Positions 1 to 8,500 of a DNA stretch of 50,370 bases are shown piece after piece. The stretch lies in the NCBI GenBank assembly GCA_025363385.1, contig JANYEA010000007.1, positions 1-50,370 on the forward strand, given 5' to 3'. Below the pieces are notes generated by a model. That model had not been told where the DNA came from and ran no database searches. It saw only the letters and a list, made by a program, of their open reading frames with translations. Made by a program: the position numbers and the translations under genes. Numbering within the stretch: position 1 is the stretch's first letter; each line of letters starts with the position of its first letter. This DNA is from Bacteroidota bacterium (GTDB taxonomy: Bacteria; Bacteroidota; Bacteroidia; Chitinophagales; Chitinophagaceae).

Positions 1-185
1 TTCATATTAATTGATTATCAAGGTGTTATATTAAGATAAAATTTCAAACTTTTCAAATCGTGTTAGGCTACAAAACCGCTGAAACACAATACAGACAAGA
101 CTTTCAAAGAACTTATATTTATAACATCAAAACACTAGTGACCTTTTTTCATAATTAAATTTTTTATCTATTTTTTGATTCCTTA

Positions 186-836
186 CTATTTCTTTTTCAA
201 ACTATAGTAAAATCCAGTAGAATAAATGACACTATTTCTAATACCATTCGTTAACCCAATTCCATATCCTACTTGAGCAGTGATTAATACATTTTTTTTC
301 ATCACCAGGTATCTTGCCCCCAAACCCACAGGAGCTGTAACATAGATATTCCCCATTTTATAAGCGCCATGCATTCCGATGAACAAAAAGGGTTGCATCT
401 GCATTTCCTGTTTCAAAAAATGATAATACAAATCTGTTCGAATGGTTTCTGACCAGGCTCTTGTTTTATCATCAATTGTAGGATACTTTTTAGAGAGATA
501 TCCATATCCAAACATGAACTCTGCCGACATGGCTAACTTCTTAGAAAAATTTTGATAAAACCCAATGCCATAGTTAATATTAGCAAGATCAAAAAATCTC
601 CCGTCCACTTTTCCGCTTACTGTATCGTTATATTTATCAGTTATTGCAAAGTCTTGGATTGTAATTCGAATAGGACCAAACAAATTCCATTTTGCTTTTT
701 CGATTGGCGTATATTTTAAGAGGATGTTTTTAACCGACTGCTGCGCCATTGTTGTTTGATGTAATACAGTAATCAAAATCAACAACAATGCAATAGTTTT
801 TATATCCTCAATTATTCTTTTCATTTCTTTTTGCAT
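186..836 (-). CDS. Small outer-membrane beta-barrel protein, function unknown
   Basis: This encodes 216 residues with an N-terminal hydrophobic segment ending in a TMAQ-type signal cleavage site near residue 32. The rest is alternating amphipathic strands with many Gly and aromatic residues, and it ends in FYYSLKKK, the pattern of a small outer-membrane barrel. Met5 is an equally good start and gives a more typical signal peptide. It is the last gene of a three-gene minus-strand unit, 14 bp downstream of the PorP/SprF gene, so it is probably co-expressed with the secreted surface protein. I infer a role in assembling or anchoring that protein at the cell surface. I do not recognise a named family, and an OmpW-like or generic porin fold would also fit. 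Confidence 0.7.
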   Translation of the reverse strand: MQKEMKRIIEDIKTIALLLILITVLHQTTMAQQSVKNILLKYTPIEKAKWNLFGPIRITIQDFAITDKYNDTVSGKVDGRFFDLANINYGIGFYQNFSKKLAMSAEFMFGYGYLSKKYPTIDDKTRAWSETIRTDLYYHFLKQEMQMQPFLFIGMHGAYKMGNIYVTAPVGLGARYLVMKKNVLITAQVGYGIGLTNGIRNSVIYSTGFYYSLKKK

Positions 837-850
837 ATATAGCTTAATAA

Positions 851-1831
851 TTAATTTAATCGCTGAGTTATTGCTAATTCAAATGCTTGTCTGCTATAAC
901 CTGCAGCTTTTAATCCAGAAATGTTCATATCGTAATGTATTCCAAATACAGTTTTATTAAACTTCAATTGAACATTGGGAATGATGGCATCATGAACTCT
1001 GAGAGCGATACCAGCTCCAAATGACGTGCCTTCGTTATTGCCCTCCACTTTGTTTAAAATTCTATTGAATTTTGCCCCTAATAAATATTCATAGGCGCCA
1101 GCTTGCAAATTCATTAAGCCATAAACACCAAACTGATCGTATTCGCTTTTTACAGTGATGCCAGCTTGCACACCAACTGTTGGTGCTAATCGATAAGCCT
1201 CCATTTTATTTTCATCCATATAAGGTCTGTTAAGATGACGAAGGCTTCCTCCCAAATACCATTCTTTACTCTCGGTATTTTGAAAAACTGAGACCCCAGC
1301 ATTTAAACTGTTCCAAGTATACGATCTGCCTGCATTCAATGGATCTCTTGTACCTGCTGGTAATGGACCGTACTGATCAAACTGATCGGGAAAAGAAACA
1401 CTTGATGATCCAAAAACCGATCGAGTACTGGTTCCCTGAAAACCTGCTGCCAGATAGGTTTGATTATCTGATAATTGTTGTGCATATGCAATACCAATTA
1501 ACAGAGTATTGTTTTTGAAAATTCCTGCATTTGATTGATCAAAATTTCCACCTGCTGTAAAATTCATAAAGCTTTTGGCTGCCCCAACTTTTTTAAAGAC
1601 AGGCAGGTTCACTAAAGCACTTGCTGTTCTAAATGCTACTAATGATTGATATTTAACATCCCGGTAGTTGAAGGTCAAGTCAATTTTATTATTCATTTTG
1701 ATTGACTGATTATACCAAACACCCATTGATTGAACATCTGCAAAATGCAAATCCTGCGCTTGAGAAACTAAAGCTATCGTAGTAATACCTATTATCAGAA
1801 TAGCCCATTTATATAAAAAAAATCTATTCAT
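851..1831 (-). CDS. PorP/SprF family type IX secretion-associated membrane protein
   Basis: This 326-residue protein has a signal peptide (cleavage after SQAQ, about residue 25), then a region typical of PorP/SprF proteins. It opens with DLHFADVQSMGVWYNQS and continues as a beta-rich barrel with repeated AG, GIAY and GASF stretches. Family members are outer-membrane proteins that pair with large T9SS substrates carrying type B C-terminal domains, as SprF does for the gliding adhesin SprB. The gene lies 22 bp downstream of exactly such a substrate (1854-5558), which supports a dedicated partner role in secreting or attaching it. Family length is usually about 300-340 residues, so it appears complete. 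Confidence 0.82.
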   Translation of the reverse strand: MNRFFLYKWAILIIGITTIALVSQAQDLHFADVQSMGVWYNQSIKMNNKIDLTFNYRDVKYQSLVAFRTASALVNLPVFKKVGAAKSFMNFTAGGNFDQSNAGIFKNNTLLIGIAYAQQLSDNQTYLAAGFQGTSTRSVFGSSSVSFPDQFDQYGPLPAGTRDPLNAGRSYTWNSLNAGVSVFQNTESKEWYLGGSLRHLNRPYMDENKMEAYRLAPTVGVQAGITVKSEYDQFGVYGLMNLQAGAYEYLLGAKFNRILNKVEGNNEGTSFGAGIALRVHDAIIPNVQLKFNKTVFGIHYDMNISGLKAAGYSRQAFELAITQRLN

Positions 1832-1853
1832 AATCTTTGTTTCAATTGCTAGT

Positions 1854-4800
1854 TTATCTAATCAAAGTGATGATACCTGTTTTTTTAATTTTGTTACCTC
1901 TTCCATCAACACCTTCAATCACCCAGATATAGGAATCAGCAGGTTGCGGTAAACCCCTGAAAACTCCATCCCAGCCTTTATGAGAATCTGTTGTACTGAA
2001 TACCATATTACCAATTCGATTATAGATTTCAAATGTTCTGAGGTAACGAAGTCCAGGTATAATCGGATAAATAATATCGTTATATCCATCAGCATTAGGT
2101 GTAAATACATCAGGCATCATTATAGAGGTAGTACATACCACTTCTATGATCAGCGAATTTGAAACTGAAGAATTACACCCCATGTTTGATATAATCTTGT
2201 TAGAATAAATTCCTGCTTCACTAACTGAAATACTTGCGTTTGAAGCACCACCGATTGGAAAATTATTTTTATACCACTGAGCTGTGCAGTTTACAGGAAC
2301 TATTACGGAAAGATTTCTGATTTCATCTTTACATATTTTTAAATCAGCATCGGCTGTAATAACTGGAAAAGTTGGTGTAGGGTTTGCTGTAATTAAGAAA
2401 TTTGCACTTAACGCACTTGAACAAAAGGGTGAGCTACTTATTTTTAGAGCATAATTCCCGGTTACTGTTGCTTTAAAAGTGACAAGGGTAGCTCCAGTAA
2501 TTAAATTACCATCTTTATACCACTGATTGCCGGTTGAACTACTTGAAGTAAGCGTTGCGAAATCTCCTGAACAGAAACTCAATTTGTCTGCGATAATAGT
2601 TGGTTGAGGAGGAATAACACTTACTATGACAATTGAAGCTGAACTTATAGTGCTAGGGCAAGCTGAATTGCTAGTAGATTGAACAGTATAATTTCCCGAT
2701 ACTGTTACTTTCAATGTGCTAAAAGTTGCAGCATTAATACTAATGCCCTCTTTATACCACTGATTTCCCGATAAATTACTTGAGGTTAAAATTGCAGTAT
2801 CGCCCACACAAATACTTTGCTTATCTGTTGTTATTATTGGTGTGACTGGTGTTTGATTTACTGTAATGTTTACTTTTTTCCCATTACCCGAAACATTTTC
2901 CAATACCCCTGTACCACTAACTGAAATAAAGAGCTTCGTTGTTGTAGACAATGCTACAGAAGTATACATATCTCCTGTATACACTAATGTAGATAAAGTT
3001 GAATCGGTATACCATTTAAAAATCGGGCTAGTAACTGTTGCACTGCTGGCTTTTAATGTAACACGATTGGATGAACAAATAGTTGTGTCCTTCACAATTA
3101 TATCTGTTGAATCTGCTACTACAGGATAGGTTGCAAATACTGGTGTAGCAAAAACACCATTCCCATTTTGCATGGTAAGATCAGCTAAAACTTTTAAAGA
3201 AGCAGTAGTGAGATCAAATTCAACAAAAGTGCCATATCCATTGGCACCGCCACCCTGCGAAGTGGAATAAAGTTTACCATTGTTAAGCGTCCATCCGGCG
3301 CTAAAATTAGCGCCATCTACATCTGCATTGAAGTTATAAACTTGACTAAATGTTTTGTTTACTATATCATAACTAAAGATGTAACCATGTCCATTGCTAC
3401 CACCCGAAGCAGTGGATCCAAAAATTTTTCCATTCACTTCAGTCAATCCGATATTTGCTTGATTGGCATTGGTTAGTTCAAATAAATTGGAAAAAATAAA
3501 ATTGTTTGCAGGATCTAAAGAATATAAAACAGATTTACTTGTTACTTGCATTTTGTCAATGCTAGTAGTTCCAAAGATCAGTCCATTGGATGCTTTTAAC
3601 CACTTACCTTGAATATTACCCACTGTAGATACGTCTGGCAATATTTGAACACCTAATTTTGTATTGGCTGTTAAATCGTATACCACTAAAGAATCCCAGC
3701 CCCTCATCAAAAATTTACCTGTTGTAAACTCCAGTGGTTGATGGGGATCAGCAAAAATTATTTTTGTTAGTTCCTTAAGCGAATTTGTTGTTGGATCAAA
3801 TTCACACAAACGATTATATGCACGATGTTGTTGAAAAATATTTGGAGCCCAAGGTATTTCGGATGACTGCAATGAAAAATACACTTTCCCATTTGAGCCC
3901 TTAAACATGGCAAATGGTTTATAAGTAAATGGATAGCTTTCATATGAGTTGGCGTCAGGAGAACTAGGTAGAATTTGATCAAATTCTGCTTTTGTCATAG
4001 TTTGCAAACTCGCAACAGTATTAACCGTTTTCTTTGCTATATTATAACGAAGTATGGTGCCGCTTAAATTGCGATTACTGTCTGATAAATTTCCACCTGT
4101 ATTACTAAAACCGAGGTATTCATTATTTCCAATATCAAGTAACTCTCCAATGGCCGATTTACCTGTAGGGTCGTATGAAGAAATGAGGGCACTCACATCT
4201 AAACTAAGTGCATTAATGGCCACAATGCCACCACTGTTATTTTTTCCACCAAAGAGGGTTCTTGCATAGATCATATTACCAATAACTGCTAATTCCGGTA
4301 ACACACCATAACCAAGAACATTTCCACCCGGTAATAAACTTGTGACTGTACCTGTAGAAATATTATAGCACCAAATTCCTCGATTGGAGGAGCCGTACTC
4401 TAAATAGGTCCCAAAAATTTTATCTGCAACAGCAATCATAGAATAACCTGAAGGTGCTTGTGGAAAATCAGCTACTTTAATAAAATCTGCTGATCCTACT
4501 CTCGGTCCATTCACTTTGAGAAGTGTACCCTTTCCCGAATTTCCATCAAATTCAGTTGCACCATAAAAGGCGCCATCATTGCCTCTAATAATGCCCCTCA
4601 GATTTGAACCTAGCAAACTACTATTGGTCATTATTTCATTTAAGTTGATTACCTCTTTTGTATCAAAATTGAATGAATACAAACCCCCGCCTTTACTAGT
4701 TCCTGTACCAAAAACCCTTCTGGCACCATATATCGTATGGTTGCCAGGATCGTAGGCCACAGGACCATTGGGAATAATACTTGAATAACTTGAAACAGTG

Positions 4801-5558
4801 TTGTGTAGCCCATTAGTATAAACAATAGAATCGCTGCTAGTTAAAACCTCATAAAGATGACCATCTACGTTAGGACTCCTAGTATTAAATAGGAGTACTC
4901 CATATAATTGGTTATTAAAGGCTTTAAATAATGGCCCACTGGGTGCATAACCATTTTCGATAGGATTAAAAGAAGCTACTTCTGTAAACTTGCGTTTTGC
5001 TATTTCGAATTTCCAGATACCCCCCACATCAAAAGCTCCACCTTCCATACAAATGCCATACAATACTCCGGGAGCTCCTTCTATGATCCCAAATCTGGGC
5101 TTGCTCAAGGCTTTTTTAAAAGCACCAACAGGCAGATCACTATAGTTCTGTACAATTCCATCAAAGTTGTGCAATGTTTCTATTTTAGCACTATCGGGTC
5201 TGAATCTATAGAGTAAGGCACTACCTACATTATTAGCATAGAATGTGCTTGCAAATTGATCAAGCCCGTAAACAAATCCATCACTTGCTGCGTATAGTCC
5301 ATTTTCTATACGATGGTTGTCGGCAAATTTAGTATCTCCGCTATAATAGCCAATAGGATCATACAATTTCCATCCATCTACCAATCCCAATGGGTTTCCT
5401 ATTAAGCTAATGGGTGTAGTAACTTTTCCACTTACAAAATCATAACTAGAAATCCCGCCATTATTATTTTGTCCGCCAAATGGATTGGTAAATATGATTC
5501 GTTGACTATAACTATATTGGGTAATTAACAGTAAAGCAAAGAAAAAATACTTTTTCAT
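1854..5558 (-). CDS. Secreted T9SS type B cargo protein with GloVer-type and Ig-like repeats
   Basis: The 1234-residue product starts with a signal peptide (residues 1-18, ending YSQ). Residues about 20-780 hold many repeats of the form YGxTxxGGxNGxGTxxxxD, matching the tandem repeat called GloVer (for example GSTASGGSNGHGYIFSYD). An Ig-like segment follows at about 790-870, then three tandem Ig/PKD-like modules (about 875-1140), each with a conserved QWYK core. Residues 1142-1234 are a gliding-motility-type C-terminal domain (TPNADGYND, EIYNRIG, WDG, GTY-like end), the T9SS type B sorting signal. The predicted product is a surface-exposed, T9SS-exported protein, perhaps an adhesin or polymer-binding protein. 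The following genes encode its PorP/SprF partner and a small barrel. A divergent membrane AraC-type regulator lies upstream. Confidence 0.88.
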   Translation of the reverse strand: MKKYFFFALLLITQYSYSQRIIFTNPFGGQNNNGGISSYDFVSGKVTTPISLIGNPLGLVDGWKLYDPIGYYSGDTKFADNHRIENGLYAASDGFVYGLDQFASTFYANNVGSALLYRFRPDSAKIETLHNFDGIVQNYSDLPVGAFKKALSKPRFGIIEGAPGVLYGICMEGGAFDVGGIWKFEIAKRKFTEVASFNPIENGYAPSGPLFKAFNNQLYGVLLFNTRSPNVDGHLYEVLTSSDSIVYTNGLHNTVSSYSSIIPNGPVAYDPGNHTIYGARRVFGTGTSKGGGLYSFNFDTKEVINLNEIMTNSSLLGSNLRGIIRGNDGAFYGATEFDGNSGKGTLLKVNGPRVGSADFIKVADFPQAPSGYSMIAVADKIFGTYLEYGSSNRGIWCYNISTGTVTSLLPGGNVLGYGVLPELAVIGNMIYARTLFGGKNNSGGIVAINALSLDVSALISSYDPTGKSAIGELLDIGNNEYLGFSNTGGNLSDSNRNLSGTILRYNIAKKTVNTVASLQTMTKAEFDQILPSSPDANSYESYPFTYKPFAMFKGSNGKVYFSLQSSEIPWAPNIFQQHRAYNRLCEFDPTTNSLKELTKIIFADPHQPLEFTTGKFLMRGWDSLVVYDLTANTKLGVQILPDVSTVGNIQGKWLKASNGLIFGTTSIDKMQVTSKSVLYSLDPANNFIFSNLFELTNANQANIGLTEVNGKIFGSTASGGSNGHGYIFSYDIVNKTFSQVYNFNADVDGANFSAGWTLNNGKLYSTSQGGGANGYGTFVEFDLTTASLKVLADLTMQNGNGVFATPVFATYPVVADSTDIIVKDTTICSSNRVTLKASSATVTSPIFKWYTDSTLSTLVYTGDMYTSVALSTTTKLFISVSGTGVLENVSGNGKKVNITVNQTPVTPIITTDKQSICVGDTAILTSSNLSGNQWYKEGISINAATFSTLKVTVSGNYTVQSTSNSACPSTISSASIVIVSVIPPQPTIIADKLSFCSGDFATLTSSSSTGNQWYKDGNLITGATLVTFKATVTGNYALKISSSPFCSSALSANFLITANPTPTFPVITADADLKICKDEIRNLSVIVPVNCTAQWYKNNFPIGGASNASISVSEAGIYSNKIISNMGCNSSVSNSLIIEVVCTTSIMMPDVFTPNADGYNDIIYPIIPGLRYLRTFEIYNRIGNMVFSTTDSHKGWDGVFRGLPQPADSYIWVIEGVDGRGNKIKKTGIITLIR

Positions 5559-5601
5559 AACTGTTTCAGAAATTGGATGTGAATTTTAAATAATCGTTAG
5601 A

Positions 5602-5609
5602 CAAAATTA
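5602..5609 (-). promoter_or_regulatory. Candidate -7 promoter element of the surface-protein operon
   Basis: Read on the minus strand this is TAATTTTG, a perfect match to the Bacteroidota -7 consensus TAnnTTTG, 43 bp upstream of the start codon at 5558. No TTTG -33 element sits at the expected distance. Instead the spot is occupied by the inverted repeat at 5615-5667, which suggests activator-dependent transcription. Start-site position is inferred only. Confidence 0.5.
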
Positions 5610-5614
5610 GAAAT

Positions 5615-5667
5615 ACTACAAAGCAGAAATGTGCTTTTTGAATCATTTAAAAGCACATTATTGTAGT
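5615..5667. promoter_or_regulatory. Nested inverted repeat, candidate operator
   Basis: Two concentric arm pairs are visible. The outer pair is actacaa (5615-5621) with ttgtagt (5661-5667). The inner, perfect 10-bp pair is atgtgctttt (5629-5638) with aaaagcacat (5649-5658). It lies between two divergent start codons, directly upstream of the -7 box at 5602-5609, so a terminator role is unlikely. It is a plausible binding site for the divergently encoded AraC-type regulator. Confidence 0.5.
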
Positions 5668-5744
5668 TTTTTATTCCATTTTGTCATTTTTTCGACTAAA
5701 AATGTATTTTTTGATACTAAAATGAGTCTTGACGAAATTATTAT

Positions 5745-5760
5745 ACTACCATTTGGTAGT
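5745..5760. promoter_or_regulatory. Second inverted repeat, candidate operator half-site pair
   Basis: The sequence actacc-attt-ggtagt is a perfect 6-bp inverted repeat, 48 bp upstream of the regulator start at 5808. Its actac/gtagt half-sites match the outer arms of the repeat at 5615-5667. That is what one would expect if a single protein bound both sites and also controlled its own gene. Confidence 0.4.
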
Positions 5761-5807
5761 TTTTGAATTTCTTATACAGAAATTTGCAATGAAATAATCT
5801 TGTTGCT

Positions 5808-7454
5808 ATGAACAAGAGTTTAGTTATACTGATTTTCGGGTTTCTATTTTTTCTAAAAGGATATAGCCAGGATACTGTGTTTATTAATGTACACAGTTTT
5901 GAAGAACCCATTAATAATGTAGACGGAGATGGCAAGAACTTGATTGCAAGATCTGACTCTTATTTATACCAGTTTGACAACGGTGGTTTTAAAAAAATAA
6001 CAAAAACTAATCTTATAAAGGGCCGATTTACATGGTTAAGCCAGTCCGCCGACCCAGAACTTCTTCAAACCTACTCTTCTGACATAATTAGTAAAGAAAA
6101 AAATCTAAATGCAGATGAGAATACAAAGTTTCTGCCTGGATATTTTCAAGAAGGAATCACCAAAGCCAAGATGGGAAACAAAATATTTATTTGTTACCGT
6201 GGAACAGTTTTAGAATATCAGATCCGGAATTATTATAAGATTGAACACAAATCTCAGTCTATTCGAAGCATTTATGTCGACGACAGTATACGTGTTATTG
6301 CAAGTTATAGTGGCATCTTCATTGATAGCAATTATAATATCTTTTCAAACATTCCGATTCCTGGAGCCTATTATAGTAATGGAGAAATCAATAAAATTAG
6401 GAACACTGTATATATCAACGTAGACAATCTATGTATCTATGATGGCCATACTATTAAAGACGTTCTAAAAATTCCCAATAAGTATAAATTTCGCAAACTT
6501 ATTCCCTATCAAAATAAGGCTATCTATCTAACCGATTACTCAGTGGGTTTTTTGGATTTAAAAACCCATACAATAATTGATACTTTGCTTACCAGCAGTT
6601 CAGGTTTTAATGATATCGAAACTATAAACGACAACTTATATATAGCATCTGAAAATGGTAAGCTATATAATATTCCAATGAATGGAGGCAAAATTGAGTC
6701 GTACTTTATCTCTAAGAAACCAATTTATGACATTAACAAAAATATGGATACATTATATATTGCTGGACAAGATGGCTTATACGACTATGTACCTTTATTT
6801 AAGCAGGTAAACAAAATATTGGCACACTCTATGGTTATCCAATCTGTTTGTATAGATAAAAATATTCTGTTTACTACCTATAAAGGACTCTACCTTTTTA
6901 ATGATAACAAGGTTTATGAAATAATAAGAAACGTAGAATTCAATAAAAGAGCATTGCTAAAATATGATAAGTTCATTTATGCGGGAAGTGTAGAGGGCTT
7001 ATTTATGATTGACTGGCCCATGGTTAAATTGGATTTAATACCTGGCTTAACTCCTACCATTTTGCATCAAGTAAAATACTCTCAATACTTAATAATTATA
7101 TTGATTATTACTTTACTAGTTTTTTTAATCGCTTTTTTCGTTTTGAGAAGAAAGAAACTTGATTTACAAAAAGTGATTTATAAAAAAGAAAAGATTACAC
7201 CTGAAACAATCAAAGAATTAATGCTTACTAATGAAAGCATCATTAGTGTAGAATCAGTTGCTGAATATTTTAAAACATCCGTAAATCAGCTAGGAAGGAT
7301 TCTAAAGAAACATAATACTACACCTTTACACCTACTGCAAGAAATCAAAAAAGAAATGGTACTCGATATGATCGAAAAAGATATTGATCTTCCTAAAATC
7401 GCATTACGAGTGGGTTATAGAGAAACATATATTAAATCTAATTTTTTAAAATAA
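5808..7454 (+). CDS. Membrane-spanning beta-propeller sensor with AraC-type DNA-binding domain
   Basis: The 548-residue protein has a signal peptide (residues 1-20, ending GYSQ) and a repetitive periplasmic region of about 400 residues. Its blade-like motifs (SENGKLYNIP, AGQDGLYDYV, TTYKGLYLFN) resemble the propeller of two-component hybrid sensors. A single transmembrane helix follows (about 427-448) with positive-inside RRKK. The cytoplasmic tail (about 465-548) resembles an AraC HTH; its last helix pair LPKIALRVGYRETYIKSNF follows the family pattern. No histidine kinase or receiver domain is present. I infer a one-component transmembrane regulator that senses a periplasmic signal and acts on the divergent T9SS cargo operon. 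It ends exactly where the next convergent gene ends. The C-terminal half-HTH is slightly short for an AraC domain. Confidence 0.75.
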   Translation: MNKSLVILIFGFLFFLKGYSQDTVFINVHSFEEPINNVDGDGKNLIARSDSYLYQFDNGGFKKITKTNLIKGRFTWLSQSADPELLQTYSSDIISKEKNLNADENTKFLPGYFQEGITKAKMGNKIFICYRGTVLEYQIRNYYKIEHKSQSIRSIYVDDSIRVIASYSGIFIDSNYNIFSNIPIPGAYYSNGEINKIRNTVYINVDNLCIYDGHTIKDVLKIPNKYKFRKLIPYQNKAIYLTDYSVGFLDLKTHTIIDTLLTSSSGFNDIETINDNLYIASENGKLYNIPMNGGKIESYFISKKPIYDINKNMDTLYIAGQDGLYDYVPLFKQVNKILAHSMVIQSVCIDKNILFTTYKGLYLFNDNKVYEIIRNVEFNKRALLKYDKFIYAGSVEGLFMIDWPMVKLDLIPGLTPTILHQVKYSQYLIIILIITLLVFLIAFFVLRRKKLDLQKVIYKKEKITPETIKELMLTNESIISVESVAEYFKTSVNQLGRILKKHNTTPLHLLQEIKKEMVLDMIEKDIDLPKIALRVGYRETYIKSNFLK

Positions 7455-8492
7455 TCAAGCCAAAGCTTTTCTAATCTGAGGCACAACTTTAGTGCCAAAC
7501 AACTCAATTGATTTTAATACTTTATCATGCGGAACAAAACCAACGCTTGCTTGTGCAAGGAAACGAGTATTGCCAAAAATCTCGTGTTCATATAAAATTT
7601 TATCAACTACCTGCTGAACACTTCCTACCATTAAAGCACCACTTGGTGCTCGCAAATAATCGAATTGCGGTTTTGTTAAAGGCTGCCATCCTCTTTCCTT
7701 TCCTACACGATCCATCATGGTGGCATAATAAGGATAAAACTCATTTGCAGCTATTTCAGAATCTTCTCCCACATAAAAATGATTATTAACCCCTAATTGA
7801 ATGTCTTTTTTGTCTTTGCCTAATTCTGTGCAACTTTCTTTATATAAATTTATAAATCGAACAAATTGTTCGGGCATTCCACCAATTATCGCAAGCATTA
7901 AGGGAATATTTAATTTAGCCGCTCTTTTAGCGGATGCCGGTGTTCCCCCTGCTGCCAACCAAATAGGTATTTCATTTTGAAATGCCCTTGGATATATCCC
8001 TAAATTGTTAATAGCTGCACGATGTTTCCCTTTCCATGATATTTTAGTTGACTGATTTATTTTTAACAATAATTCAATCTTGTTGGTAAATAATCCTTCA
8101 TAATCTTCCAGGTCATAACCAAAGAGTGGAAATGATTCTATGAATGATCCCCTTCCAGCCATAATCTCTACCCTGCCATTTGATAATTGATCAACAGTGG
8201 CAAAAGCTTGATATACCCTAACAGGATCATCAGAACTCAATACTGTAACAGCGCTAGTTAACTTGATTTTTTTAGTAATTATAGCAGCTGCTCCCAGAAT
8301 TACTTCAGGCGAAGACACTGCATAATCTGGCCGATGATGCTCCCCAATTCCAAACACATCCAACCCTAATTGATCTGCCAATTGGACTTCTTCCATTAAG
8401 TTTTTAATCCGTTGATGTGCACTAATTCCCGAACCAGCCTGCTTTTCAGGCTCCATATCTGCAAAACTCATTAATCCTAATTCCATATTCAC
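7455..8492 (-). CDS. LLM-class flavin-dependent oxidoreductase (luciferase-like monooxygenase)
   Basis: This 345-residue protein follows the bacterial luciferase-like TIM-barrel pattern. It opens MELGLMSFADM, followed by GLDVFGIGEHHRPDYAVSSP, a TSAVTVLSSDDPVRVYQAFA stretch and GRVEIMAGRGSF. This resembles the Atu2307/SP_0267-type group of FMN-dependent LLM oxidoreductases. It is expected to be cytoplasmic; the substrate is unknown. The gene lies 8 bp downstream of a secreted carboxylesterase and is probably co-transcribed, but the two need not share a pathway. Length is normal for the group. The initial Met and the internal Met3 are both possible starts. Confidence 0.85.
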   Translation of the reverse strand: MNMELGLMSFADMEPEKQAGSGISAHQRIKNLMEEVQLADQLGLDVFGIGEHHRPDYAVSSPEVILGAAAIITKKIKLTSAVTVLSSDDPVRVYQAFATVDQLSNGRVEIMAGRGSFIESFPLFGYDLEDYEGLFTNKIELLLKINQSTKISWKGKHRAAINNLGIYPRAFQNEIPIWLAAGGTPASAKRAAKLNIPLMLAIIGGMPEQFVRFINLYKESCTELGKDKKDIQLGVNNHFYVGEDSEIAANEFYPYYATMMDRVGKERGWQPLTKPQFDYLRAPSGALMVGSVQQVVDKILYEHEIFGNTRFLAQASVGFVPHDKVLKSIELFGTKVVPQIRKALA

Positions 8493-8500
8493 CAGAGCTT

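Noticed and set aside
2250..2780. Repeated short strings around ctttataccactga that could suggest a repeat array or CRISPR
   Set aside because: They encode the QWYK core of three tandem Ig-like modules in one reading frame; units are divergent and not spaced like a CRISPR array.
7508..7789. Open frame of 93 codons on the plus strand inside the LLM oxidoreductase gene
   Set aside because: It is antisense to a well supported gene and has no recognisable protein pattern; the same holds for other antisense frames inside large genes.
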